A stretch of 64,000 nucleotides of DNA, from contig CAXAMN010022684.1 in assembly GCA_963970005.1 (NCBI GenBank), positions 674,897-738,896 of the forward strand. Reading direction: 5' to 3'. The notes beneath the pieces are model-generated. The model did not search any database. It had not been told where the DNA came from and saw only the letters and a program-made list of their open reading frames with translations. Made by a program: the position numbers and the translations under genes. Positions 19,218 to 31,700 of the stretch are shown here, in pieces. Origin of the DNA: Durusdinium trenchii. Its lineage: Eukaryota > Sar > Dinophyceae > Suessiales > Symbiodiniaceae. Position 1 is the first letter of the stretch, and each line of letters starts with the position of its first letter.

Positions 19218-19620
19218 CGGAGCGTGCGTGTTTTTTAGATGACAGATTGCATTCTGATTCATAGTATTGTAGAGTGTATTGAATTCCTGCAGGCCGCCTG
19301 AATTTGTCCACCCGAAATCTTCGAGTCTTAGACTCAACCACTGTGCTGCTTGCAACACATTTGCTTCGCACAGGGTGGCAAGTCGGTGAGCAAAGCCTTC
19401 ATTGTCAAAGATCGTCCTCGCAGAGAGATCAAAACACGACAGTCCGAGCCCAGGTTGTCTCCGTCATTTGCAGGAAACGAAACAGAACACGGTCGCCGGG
19501 CGCCCATCAATGCCATCATTATTGAGACCCCAAGATGAAATACAAGCCAGATACAAATCACCATAAACAGGTGATGAGGGATCCGGGATCACGTCTCACT
19601 TCGGGCGCATTTGCCTCGAG

Positions 19621-22600
19621 GCTTCTAGTAAAAGGCGACCCCGCTGGTGGGAAAACCACCTTTGCCAAGCAGCTGCTCACGTGGATTATGCCGGGGTCTC
19701 GGCACGAGTATGGGTAACGGGCTCAAGCACGGGGTCGTTGGAGGACTGCCACCTGGATGCTCGGTGGTCAGTGGGAAACTCGGTTGCTCCGAATGCCTGT
19801 GTTGTGTCGAGAGTTGGCTCTTGTGTTGTTTAGATGTGTTCACAGTTGCTTCTTGTTCCTATATAGTAGCTTCTTCTTCCTAGTAGAAAGGCCAGGAGCC
19901 CCGAACATAGCGTCCTTGTTCCTAGTAGCAATGCCCTTTTTTCCTAGTAGCGAATCTTGTTACTAGTTGAGCACAAGAATCTCAAAGAAATCGCCGACCT
20001 TCCACATCATTTCACATCGCAGGCGAAGCCCTGATACCAAGTGGTTGGTGCCAGTGATGGTGCGCACCATTGATGCTTGGCGTAGCTTCGTTTTGTGGCA
20101 CCGAAGACAAAACGATTGGACCGAAATGGTTGAAGCCCCAATTATCCTTCCTATGTTCTTACTAAACTATGCATTCAAAGCCATATTGTCTCCACGTTCA
20201 GAACCTTCTTATGATTCATCAGTTCTCAACAGTGCTTTTCCATGTGACTTGCAAGGATGCTTTCAGTATTTTTCTGGAAAAGGGAAGAGTGCCCGTGCCA
20301 TTTTGTTCCGTGGCCGTGGGTGCGTTCCGTGCTGGGTGCGGTGCCCGTGCAACGGCACCACTGCATAGTTGAGGTGATACTCTCTATGACACATTCAAGG
20401 AATAGGAGTATGACATCGGCAGCCTCAAATGCCACGTTTGTTTCAATAGCAAAGTATTTGTTTGGGAAAACATGGAAGCGGGCTGAGCCTGGCTGAAGCT
20501 GTGAAGAAAGACCAACGTGGAATTAGTATTACCATTATTAGCTTTCAGGTTAGCACTGCTTAAACAATTTCCATTTGTTGACCAGGTTTGTGTTGCTTCC
20601 ATGTTAGTGGTGAATTGTTAGGAGCCAGGAGCCGGGTTGCATTTTTGAACAAACTTAGAAGCCACGGATATATACAATGAATGATGTGCCGGCGTTGTGG
20701 CCATCTTGCTGAAGGGCCATGAAAAGGTTCTGCAAAGACTTGGCAAGACTTGTATAGTTTTACGACCAAAGAGGGGTGGAAACTGAGCCTGCACTCAATC
20801 ACTTTGCACACATCTTTTGGAGTCCACCTCTTGGGGGAACGGGGTCGCTCGAACCTCTCCAATTTTGTTCGGGGAAGGTTTTTGGCGTAGCCGTAATGAT
20901 AGTCACCTTTGGAGTTCATTTCGTTTGTTTTCATTGTGCCGTCATTTGCGTTCATTGTGTTTTTCATGTTTTTTTTTGTGCTTTTCTGGTGCTGAATTCT
21001 ATAGCTATTTGCTGTATGTTTTTGAATTTTACAATTTAGAATGGCCTGCCTAATGCTAAGCTCGCTAAATCCTTTAGCGACCATCTATTTGCAAGACACC
21101 AAGCAAAGCGCAAAAAGTCAGAAAAATCAAACAATCAATAAGTGAAAAAAGTCAAACAAAATAACAAAAAGGTAAAGGAAACGAAAGCACGCAGAGAGAC
21201 TATTGGAGACTTTTCGACTTTTCGAGATGTTTGGACACCAGTCACATGCCGTGCCCTTCAACAAAAGTCTAGCAAAATTGATCCAAACGTTGCTTTTGCT
21301 CCTACAGATATAGGTATAGGTTGCTGTTTTCCAGACATCTCCAGCCGTGTCAAAGTGAGTCAGCCTCGAGCAGGAACGCCTTCAAAAAAGAGATGCCCGC
21401 CAAAAGGACCCGGCAAGCCCCGCGACCTTTTGGTGGGTGACTCTTTTTATCATCGTTGCCTTTACGCGACTTTTTGCGAGTTTTCGACTTTTCGCAACAA
21501 GTTCGGAGAGCAAGGAGATTCAGCTCACACATTTAGCAACCACAGGCCTAATGCGAATTAGACATTTTTCACTTCCTTACTTGCTTGTTGTGTGTTTGCT
21601 TTTTTCTTGAGCCGTGAGAACGGACTCCTTTCGGATAGACAGTTGTTTGGAATCATTGCGCATTCAAAACCTTTCCTTCTTTCTGGAAAGGCATGCCGAA
21701 ACGCCTAATATTGTTGTTGGGGGCACATCAGCTAGTAGACCTGGCACACGGCCAAGGATTTGGTTCGAAGCCACCAGGATTTCGCGGAGGAAACAGATAT
21801 GGCGACATGGCACAATGCCAGCGATGAGGGCTCCAGTGTAGAATGTTTGAAATTTGTGATGGGGCAGCACCCACCAGATCCGTTGATTTGTGATGCGTTG
21901 CTGACGATGACGTAGTGTTAGTGTTACCATGTGTTACCCCTCGAGCCCCTACGTAGCTAAGTAGGCGTTTGTCTTTGTCGGACGCTTGTTCGCAGTAGAA
22001 TCACAAAAACCATGGTTGATTGAAAGAGTGGTCTGCAGCATGTTTGCCATGTTCCTTTTGTCCGCTCTGCAGGTGAGCCAATATTTAACCATGGTCTACG
22101 AAGAACCTTCACGGCATTGTGGTGGCTGTTTGGAAACCTGTAAAACAATCCCCACAGCCCGTTCCGGGTCAACTTACAGCTGACCTTTTCGGTGCTGGAA
22201 ACAGCAATCCCGTTGGTTCCTATCTTCAACTCCTCTTCGGTTCTTACTTCAGAGATTCCTTCGTTAATTCATCCAGATTCATCCGACTACTAGGAGCATG
22301 GACGCTACTAGGAGACGCTACTAGGGGCTCCTGGCCTCACTACTAGGAGCAAGAAGCTACTAGGAGCAAAGACAGATTCCTCGTTTCAAAGGACTCAGAG
22401 CATTGGGAGCTCATCGGACTAGCTCGAGAGAATGGGCGCCTTTTGGTGATCCTCGACGGCTTCGATGAAGCCGGCTTTCTCGAAAGTACCTCGGTCTGAA
22501 CATCCAACGAAACATAGAATGTATGAATGTATTTGGCTGCGGTGTTTTCTCTGTTGACTCTCTCAGCCTTTCTTGCAAGCCTCTTTATTTAAGCCTGATA

Positions 22601-25600
22601 TGTGCAATACGTAGAGGTATTGCAACTTCGAGGCGCCCGTTGCCAAGAGATGTTGATACCGTTGCAGGAGAATTGGCGCAAGAGATCTCCATGAAGTTGA
22701 ACAATGAAGTCTTTCTCATTGCGGCCTGGTGGCGGGTAATTCGATGAGTTGAGGATTTCTTGGATATTTATTTGATTTCAATTTCTCCTGGATTGTTTGC
22801 GAATGTTTGTGATGTTTACGATATTGGTCTTGGATCTTTTTGAGCTTCCCACACCTCGTTGTTTTCTTCCCTTCGCCCAGCGACCGTGCGCATGTTCAAA
22901 GACCATGTGACCCGCCCCGGGTGACCATCGGTGACACTTGAGGTGACCAGCCGAGAGATGAGCGGCTACCTCACCGGCCCTGATTTCGCACGGTTCCGAT
23001 CCGTGAGGCAAGCTGGGCAAGCGGAAGATGGGAGTTGAATCGGTCCACATCCGAAAGAGCCATGTGGATTTTACACGGTCTTACATGTGCGTGGAGACAT
23101 GTGGAGACCCAAAGAGTGTTTGTTTCTTTTAAGTCTTTAAGTAGTGGATGTTGAATGATTGAAATCGTGACTTGGCAAACGTCCAGGCTTTTGCATGCTT
23201 TCACCTTCGATTCTGGTTGATTTCATGCATCCCACGTTCAGATTGTCCGGATAGCAAGTCGACATATCCATGTTTGCCGGCTTGCGCAGGGTCAAGGAGC
23301 TGAACGAGACGCAGAGGCGGCAGGTGATCCAACGTCGTCTTGGCGACCCTCAGGTAGGGGTCATTGGAGGGGTCACTGTGAGAGTCTTACAACATGTGAT
23401 GATGTTTAGACAGGTGATTCCACAGTGGTGACTGTTGACAATATGCAGACAAAAAGCATGACAATGAGCCTGTCGAGGGTTCTAAATGGTTTGTCGATCT
23501 CTTGCCAGAATTCGCGAGCGCGGACCTTGGGGGCGCCAGGTGGTGGAAGCCTTCTGTAATCAGCTCACGTTGAACCCAGCCTTATGCACCATGACCAGGA
23601 GATGGGCTTCCAGTGCTTGGTTTGTATGGATCTTCCAATTGTCGTCGCACGAGTGTGCATATTCCATGCCTATTCCATGATGTACACTTGTGCGGACATC
23701 CGTAATGCCAAGCAATGCCAGCACGCTTGGTGCATTATTCTCAAGTTTAAGTTTCCCTAAAAATCAAGGAACCAAATGAATAGTGTGAGCGCTTCTTCAA
23801 GGAAGCGTGAGCTATCCTGCGTCCATGCTAGTAGCTACTTAAGCTACTAGGTACCTTTTCTACTAGCTACCTCTAGCCACTGCCTCCCTCTACGGCCTAC
23901 CCCTTTCAGCTTTAAACAAATCAGTAAAGAATTAAAGAAACACAACAACTGTGGGGGATGGGAAACTGTGGCTCCTTGGTGATGTTTCGTGTCGTTACCG
24001 TGATTCCTGTGACCCGGCAGGAATCCTTTACTGCTGAACGTCACTCTCTCGGTCTACGAGACTGCAGGTCAGCTTGGCGCAGGCTCTTTAAATCGAGGCT
24101 GGAGACCGGACTGGAGTCGGTGGGCACATGGAGCATCATGCTTGGGAGGCCCACCACAGCAGGAGATGCAGCATGCCCTGCCGGAGGCTCCAAAGCTCCT
24201 AGTAGCGTCCTTGCTCCTAGTAGTAAGGCCAGGAGCGCTTAGTAGCGTCATTGTTCCTAGTAGCAATGCCCTTTGCTCCTAGTAGTGTCCTCTAGGCTGC
24301 AATAAGTCTATAAGTGCCTTCCAAGGTAGCCTTGTTCTCCGAAACCAGTTCCGGAAATGGAGTTCCTGTAGTAGTTCCTGTCAAACATGGTCAAGTGGCT
24401 CAGGGACTTGGAGCCCCACAATGAAACTTGTCATACTGAGTCATACTGCGTGTTTCTCGTGTCATGTCTTCGTTGCTTTTCCTGGGCCCATCTTTTGCGC
24501 ACGGTGGTCAGGCAAAGTGTATGGCTTAGCCCTCGATGGCATGCTCAAGAACTTGGAACATGCCAAGGCGGTAAGCAGTCACTTGCCGCACTCCAAGACT
24601 GACTCGCTGTGCGAGGAGGTATGGTAGGTCCACCGACGTCCACAGAGGTCCAGGTCCACAGTTGCTGCTAGCTGCTTTTACACGGGAAACGGAGGTGGAA
24701 CCTGAAAAGCACTCGCAAGAAACACTGCAGTAGCTGTTACAGTGAGAAAGGGGGATGAGATTGATGAGATGGGAGAAATCAGGCAGTAGATTTGAGAGTA
24801 ACAAGTGCATCGCCCATCGCTACTAACAAGTGCATTACTTCTAGTAGAAAAAAGGACTTAGTGAGTCAACGCACCATCTTGAGGGCCTGGGGCCGCCCAG
24901 GCACCTCACGCGTGGTCACTGCCAGCACCTTGCGTGAGGTTCTGAAAAGCAACTGGTTTGCAGATCTCCGGACGGAGACGTCAGACGGCAGACGGATATC
25001 GACTTGGGGATGGAGGGCCCCACCAAGAATTGGGAACTTGGGAGAAGATGTGCTGCAATTGGGTAGAACTGATAGAATGGTTAAATATCCTTTCTTGCAG
25101 AGCTTTCCAATACCAGACAGATGCGCGAAACATCGTCTCAAGTCAACGACCAAGTTTTGCACTTGGGTATGCTTAACACAGTTCTGAACACATAGCGGTC
25201 TCGAGAGCTCAGAGCGCACGCTTCAACAGTTCAACATCCTTCGAGATGTTTCAGACCTTGAAGCGGATGCAACCAGGTTTTGGGCAAGCTGTATGACGGT
25301 CATGGAGGATCAATGAGGGTTATAAAGATAGCCTTTGAATCTAGGAGCCGCATGAATAGAAGCGTGAGCCATCCTGTGTCCGTTCGCTAGTAGCAGGTTA
25401 ACCAGTAGTTTGTTTGGCTCTCAATTAAGTAGGCGCCTAGGGCAACGGCCTGTTAATCACAATGGCCTCCAACCTAATAGCAATGGCCTCCAACCTAGAA
25501 GCGATGGCCTCCAATCTAGAAGCGGTGGCCTCTAACCTACAAGCGATGGCCTCCAACCTAAAAAATATAACACACATAAACACATCATATACTGTGATAA

Positions 25601-26613
25601 GTGATAAGTGTATTGTTGATCGTTTCGATCTGAAGCCGCAGGCATCGCTTTTTTGGCCCACTCTGACCGCAACGGCCGCGGTGTGCGAGACTTCCGTCGA
25701 GAGCTGGTCCATCGGGTGCGCAGGGGAGAAAGAACAGCTTAAACATGCTTATTAAGAAACTCTACTAGTAGACTCCTTGTTACTAGTTTCTTGCTACTAG
25801 TGGTGATGGCCTCCAACCTAATAGCGATGGCCTCCGACCTACTAGTAGCTTCTTAAACATGCTTAAACATGAGGCATTCTGGATCAGGTGAACCAGATCA
25901 CCCGTTTTTTCTGTGTGGCAGACCTGACAGTTCCCCATGGCCTGACCAAAGGCATTCTAGAATTATACGAGTAACATCACTCGTCAATTGCATGCATAGG
26001 GCCGGCTAAACTGCCGTGCTGTGAGACAACAGGTTGCTCCATACGTTCCTCATAATTTGTGAGCCTCTAAGTATTTGCTCCAATCTGCCGCTCTTGTGGC
26101 AGGCCATTGACTGCTGCCAATTGGGTGCATCCTTCGATTTAAGCCACTGGAATGAGATCGAAGATTTGATCAAGCCGCGTGGCTCAATTCGATGTGCCTT
26201 TTTGCCGTGACATGCAGTGGCTTTCATCATCCAGCAGCTTGAAGAAACAAAACATCTAGCCGGTGTTTGTCGCTGTTACACCTTCTAGGAGGGACTACGG
26301 TGGCACTAGTTGATGCATGTTCACCGGTTCACGCTATGGATCTTCGCATCATTTTCCTAGCTTGCGATGTGTTGCAGATCGTCGTGCATCGGCTATTTGC
26401 GAGGTGAGCTAGCTTAGGAGCATTTCGTTTCAAAAGTGATCACTTTTTTGGGGAGAGCTTCACTGAGCCTCTGAGTGGTTGCATGTGGTTGCATTTATGA
26501 GTTGTTGTTTGATCTCTCAATGACTGCAGGAAGGGGCGTCTACCCTTGCTCACTTGGTTCTCTGAATCCGGCAACGACACCTTCCGCTTCGCCCACTTGA
26601 CTTTTCAGGAGAT
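19621..26613 (+). CDS. NACHT-domain NTPase (STAND ATPase) exons
   Basis: Clear exons. 19621-19695 has the Walker A: LLVKGDPAGGKTTFAKQLLT. By phase-2 GT-AG splicing it joins the exon at 20023, reading DTKWLVPVMVRTIDAWRSF, the usual first strand after the P-loop. The exon from 22376 has ARENGRLLVILDGFDEAG, the Walker B with the NACHT-type acidic end. 23255-23353 reads FAGLRRVKELNETQRRQVIQ. 23509 to about 23610 reads VVEAFCNQLTLNPALCTM, like the helical NPLxLxM motif. About 26340-26403 reads IIFLACDVLQIVVHRLFAR and joins 26530 to about 26609, KGRLPLLTWFSESGNDTFRF then AHLTFQE, the conserved end of this module. NACHT proteins are signal-transduction ATPases that oligomerise on ligand sensing. Further exons must lie at 20.1-22.3 and 23.6-26.3 kb. 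An in-frame TGA follows HLTFQEI, so a GA donor at 26610 is assumed. Confidence 0.8.
19858..19972 (+). repeat. Family A/C repeat in the intron after the Walker A exon
   Basis: Words CCTAGTAGAAAGGCCAGGAGCC, AGCGTCCTTGTTCCTAGTAGC and CTTGTTACTAG lie within intron 19696-20022. Confidence 0.85.
20130..22280. other. Long intron region within the NACHT gene
   Basis: No exon could be fixed here, although the NACHT fold requires one more between the post-P-loop strand and Walker B. T- and A-rich stretches at 20.9-21.2 kb and 21.5-21.6 kb are clearly non-coding. Confidence 0.4.
22289..22375 (-). repeat. Family A repeat ending at the Walker B exon acceptor
   Basis: CTACTAGGAGCATGGACGCT, GGGGCTCCTGGCC and CTACTAGGAGCAAAGACAG end exactly at the AG preceding the Walker B exon. 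The predicted 3' splice site therefore seems to be supplied by the repeat. Confidence 0.85.
23990..26240 (+). CDS. Candidate additional NACHT-gene exons
   Basis: Three protein-like segments in order: near 24030 LLNVTLSVYETAGQLGAG (NACHT proteins often have an LYE-A helix here); near 24510-24570 KVYGLALDGMLKNLEHAKA before GTAAGC; near 26075-26200 PLLWQAIDCCQLGASFDLSH and WNEIEDLIKPRGSIRC. Boundaries and phases could not be fixed, so these are suggestions only. Confidence 0.3.
24190..24293 (+). repeat. Family A repeats
   Basis: AGCTCCTAGTAGCGTCCTTG, CTCCTAGTAGTAAGGCCAGGAG and CAATGCCCTTTGCTCCTAGTAG words in tandem. Confidence 0.9.
25455..25565 (-). repeat. Family B repeats (minus orientation)
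   Basis: Five copies of AATGGCCTCCAACCTAATAGC type; the plus frames read MASNLIAMASNLEAMASNL, a repeat artefact. Confidence 0.9.
25755..25860. repeat. Family C and B repeats
   Basis: TACTAGTAGACTCCTTGTTACTAGTTTCTTGCTACTAG followed by two reverse-orientation B units. Confidence 0.85.
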
Positions 26614-26639
26614 TTGATTCGTAAGCCGTAAGCATGATC

Positions 26640-28790
26640 CTTAAAAAGGTGTGTGGACACACAGGCTAAATCTAACCTTCTCACTGCAACAGACAGCACA
26701 GAAATCTGGCAGCTGAACAAGTGAGGGCGTTGTTTTGTTTCTTTTGTTGTGGTGCCCTGTGATGGCTGGCAGCTTCAAATCGGGTTATGTCTTGTAAAAC
26801 AACAGCGGTCGTACTTGTGCAGAACAATTAGGTGCAATATTTACATAATCCATGCCACATTTCATGGGAAGGAATTTCTATGCGCAGAGCATTGCTTGCA
26901 GATGTGTCAAGAGCGTACCTCTTGCTGGATTGGCCGCATGCGAGGGGAAGTTGGTAATAATTGTTTTTGGGCAGCCTAGTTGGTGAGTTCGAGAAGTCTT
27001 TTCCCCGTAGTTATGACTGAGCTTCGGGCGAACACTCACGGTTAAAGCTTTGCTGGCCTCTCCCTCTTCAATAGACGGCAACTCGTTTGCGTCGTTTTGC
27101 GATCATTTTGCAGCTTTCTTGCTTGACGATTAGAATCATGTTCCATATCAATGCAGAATGATCGACAAGCTTAAGTGAGGTTTGACCATTGGGATGGAAA
27201 GCGTTCGCCGAAAACTGAGGCGAAGACTTTGTTTTCACTCTCCGAGATTTGATTTGCCCTGATCAGCCTCAGCAAATCATCGAGCGAGGCAAGACACGGT
27301 TTCCAACGCAGCAAGAAAACAAGACGATGGGAGCCCCTAGTAGCGTTCGTGCTCCTAGTAGTAAGGCCAGGAACGGTGGAAGGCGTCCTGCAAGTATCTG
27401 GACTTTAGAGATTCAAGTTGCTTCCTGCATGCTGCTTGTTCAGCTTTTGGTGAACAAGTTTCAAGACTAATACTAAACGGGATCTGTCTGGAGATGGTTC
27501 TGTTGGCCGTGACGGCAGGGTGGTGGCAGCAAAGCATCCAGATGTTTTGTGATTTGGCCGTGGCGAGCAACGCACGGGAGAATGGCCAATGCTGGGGCAG
27601 CGTGCTGGGAGAGTGCCTCTTACAGCTCGGGAGGCGCAAGATAAACAATTCAACGCAGCCAGATGTCATTCAGATGCCGTCGGCTAGTCAGTGCACTCAG
27701 CAAACTCGGTAAACAGTGCGAAGCGGTTAGCTTCAATCTAGCAGGCAGTTATTCATGGAAGCTAAGTGCAGAGGGTCGGCATTGAACTCCGTTTGTGCAC
27801 AGGTGCTGAAAACATGTTGAAACATAACTATATATGTTATTGTATGTTATTGTTAGCATTTGACGATTGAGCACTTATCAAATGGATTCAATTGGTGTTT
27901 ACCTTTTCCTCTTTATGATTCGTGCTTTAAATTTCATATCTTAAAACTACAACAGCGGCTGAGGGTGAAGCTTTCTTGTGGAAGTCGTAGAAGGGCCGAC
28001 CGGGGTGCCACGTGGCTTCCAGGTTCAATCGCCAGACCCACACCGAGAATGGCCACGTGTCAAGCTACGTGGAGACTCCGGCTTCACCCGCCTCCGACTC
28101 TGATAGCCTGCGACACTTCGTTCCATTGCGACGAGCTCAAAGTGCCTGAGCCGCCTATAGCCCACCCTTTCTGAGTGCGATGGCCTCCACCATTTCTGGC
28201 ATGTGTTCATAGCCGCTAGTCATGATCAAATGATTTGTGAGGCAAGTTGCCTAGAACGGTTTGTCCATGTTTGCCCCAATGCTGTCCCAATCATTTTCCT
28301 TTTGCGTTGTTGCATCTTCAAGTGGCAATTATTCCTTCCATCCAAAGTTCGTTGTGTTTTCGATGGCCATCCCCGTGGGCAATGTCCTGGTGGTGACACA
28401 ATCGTACAAGAATCATGAAACTGCAGGAAACCCGAATTTGCATGGTAACTTCATGCATGTGACGATCATACAAGGTGGGAAGGTATGTTGGGGACGTTGA
28501 AGGGGCTCACTGCGACCAAAGGACGAAGAGTCGTGGAGCCCAAAACCGTGGACTTTCTGTTGCACGGCTGAATGACTTCCGCCTTCGACCATTCTCCTGC
28601 AACGTATCGTTCGGTGCCTGCATCTTTCTTTGGGTTTTCAAGTTGTTTCCAATCATAGTCGAAGCAACAGGGAAGAGAGCCTGGGCCTACGCCTACTCTT
28701 GGCTTCTAATTGCCGTTTTCGATGGCCGTATTTAGAGTGCATTGAAAATTGAAAGCCCATGGTTTGAGTAGATGCAGTGCTCATAGGCAT
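26640..28790. other. Linker region between NACHT and LRR exons
   Basis: Mostly intron-like. Plausible but unproven coding segments are about 26872-26960 (FYAQSIA-like continuation), 27490-27650 (GWWQQSIQMFCDLAVASNAR and GQCWGSVLGECLLQLGRRK) and 28285-28470 (SFCVVASSSGNYSFHPKFVV). A family A repeat lies at 27330-27375. Exons here are needed if NACHT and LRR belong to one protein. Confidence 0.35.
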
Positions 28791-28793
28791 CTA

Positions 28794-31700
28794 GTCAATG
28801 ACACCAACATCTTGACGGTGCTGTCCATGCTCCGCGACAGCGACACTGTCGAGCATCTCAAGCTCCTTGGTGTCGACGCACGTGGCCTCCACCCTAGTAG
28901 CGGTGGCTTCCAACCTAAAAGCTATGGCCTCCAACCTAGAAGCGTCCTAGCTACTAATAGTAATGCCCTAGCTGGCCTCCAACCTAAGAGCTATGGCCGT
29001 TTCTCCAGAAAGTGCTTGTTCTCAGACCCAGACCGAAGGCTCGGCGGGGGCCTTTCCTCCAGTGGCATTGCCACGATCCGCACCTTGCCACCTGGCCACA
29101 TTGAAGGTATTGGCTAAATTGGACTTCCTTGACTTACTTAATAATTAATACTTATATAATCAATAATACTTCCATTTATATATATATATACGTTGTGGGA
29201 TCCACTCAGGCTCCGAACTTTTGCCTGAACTTCCTTTCGTTTTGTCTGACAAACGAGCGCGTTGAGAGCAGACATGTGGAAACCTTCAGACTGGCTTTCA
29301 GCTAACGGCGGAGCTGTCATGTGCTGTGCTCAGAGCAATGCAAAGTCCATTATGATCCCAATGATTTCATGAAACTTCAGCGCCCCGAAGTCCATCCCCC
29401 TACTTGCGCCTTAGTACTCACCGAGGCTTTGCAAGGCCTCACTAGGCCTCACTGTTCAGGAACCACTCAGTTAACAGTTAACACTCAATGTTCCCAAACC
29501 TTCCCAAGCCCACTGCTGCTCTCAGTAGATTCTTCGAGGTGCGTGGGGTTGATCTTCCGTGTCATGTTAAAGGCTCCATCATGTTGAATGATCCTCAACG
29601 AATGGCACAAGACAAATGCAAAGGTGGTGCCAGTGTAGGAACCATGTCAGCCACGAGAATCGCGAGTGCCGTGCGAGTATTGAATGCGATGGAGTGTGTT
29701 GATGCAGCATAGCACAAAGGGTGAACAAGAGCCACCGAACGGTGTCAATCTCCGGCGCTGACTTGGTGCCGGAATCGTTTGGGCCCAAGCTGAGCTGAGG
29801 CAGGTGAGTAAGCTGAAGGGCCTCTATGTCAACCAGAACTACATCGGCCCTGATGGCTGTGTGTAGCCTGGCCTTGAAGGTCATAAGACATGGATTTCTA
29901 TGTTTGGGGCTGCGTGGGCCAAGAAGACCAACAACCTACTAGCGATGGCCCTAGTAATTGATCCCATAACTACATGTTTTGTAGTTCTTGACACAGACTT
30001 GGCACAGACTGCTTTCGGACGGTTTCACGTGCTGATGTTCACCCTGGCAGCTACAGGGCGATTGCCGATTTCATGCGAAAGACCAACACCCCTTTGGAAG
30101 TGTTGGAGCTTGCCTCTCGGCCTGGAGCGCAATTGGTGAGCCGTTCATGAAACAATCAGACACGATATGACAAGATAGATTTGGAGGGTGTAATGATGTG
30201 TAATGTCATATTAACATGTTTAGTTTGGTTTCCTGTTCTTTTTGTGTGAGTTTGTTTTCCTCACATTTCACTTCCCAAGAAACAAGCACAAGCCCATGGC
30301 GGCCCTTTCTGTATTCTTGTGCTATACAGCTTGCCGCATGAGGAAACACGTGGTGACGTGGTGACGTGGTTTGTTCTCTCGCGACGTTGCCTTGGGGGCC
30401 TTGAGGTGAACAACGTGATTTGCCAAGGAGCCGCGAAGGAGCCTGACGACCGCTGCTGCACGCATCTTGCTCGATGGCCTGTGGCTTATGGAAAACCCGA
30501 ACCTGTCAGGCCCTGTTTTTTGGCAACTGCACAGACAAAACAACAACCGAACAATCCCCCGACCTTTTTGGGTGTTTGGCCCGGAACCCTCAAGCTGGGT
30601 GTCCTGGGAAGTGCGAAGACTTCATGACTGTGTGCGGCAAGGTAGCTTGGCATAAGTGAAGTGTACATATTGGAGGTGTTCGATTACCTGTGACAGTCGG
30701 CACACAATGATCAATATTGATCAATCATCACCATATTAAAGGAAGGCCTTTACTAACCATCATCATCCCCTGTTGCAGGGAATCCTTTGTTTTTTTGGTA
30801 TATTTCGTGGACAAAGGTTGAGAGTCCAGCGGTCAGATGCTTTGGGATGGTGTCCGTGCATGGAATCCCCGTTGAACGTGCGACCTGGACACATGTCTCT
30901 AAGGAGGTGACACCGCCAATGACACCGCCCCCGAAATGTCTCGCGAACATAGAGGATTACCAGTACTATGGATTACTTTAAAATCAGTGGTGTCACACCC
31001 CGTATCAACCAATGACATCCCCTTCCAAACATTGGTTGATAAATGTTGATAACATTTACGCTCGATAACATTTGCTTTGCCAACTTGCAATTTCTTGTAC
31101 AGACACTGAACGTTGGGCTTTATACTAGTACGTAACAGCTGACTAGCGGTCCTTGGCCACAACCTGTGCACTAAGATGGAAAGCGGAATAAGAATCCACT
31201 GTTACAGGGAATGGGATACACCCAATGTATATAATACAAGTCCAATAGCATCTTAACCCTCACAGAGCTTGCTGAAACTCTCATGCACAGGAGAATATGC
31301 TGCCAGTCTCGCGGAGGAATCCACCAAGTGGCTACTACGACTCCTACCATCAGGTGGAAAACCCAGAAGGTCTCACTCCAGCCGTGTCCGCATGTGTGTC
31401 CGTTATGAGGCCACACAGACGAGAAAACTCGGTTGGACCGTCGCAAGAACAGCTTCAGCAGCACGTTGAATTAGGGTGTCTCCATGTGACATGTGTCTCC
31501 TAATTACTGGTTTAAGTTGTGAGGCGCCCAAGTCACAGTTGAAGTGTCCCGCATTTGTTTGATGTTTCGAAGCTGAGAAAACACACCTTGAAGGAGCTGA
31601 GCGGCCTCAAAGAGTTGTTGGAGGTGATTCGAGATCATCCAACCATGAGATCCTTGTAAGAATTGGGGGCTTCAAAATACCATTCGGCCAAGTTTGGCCA

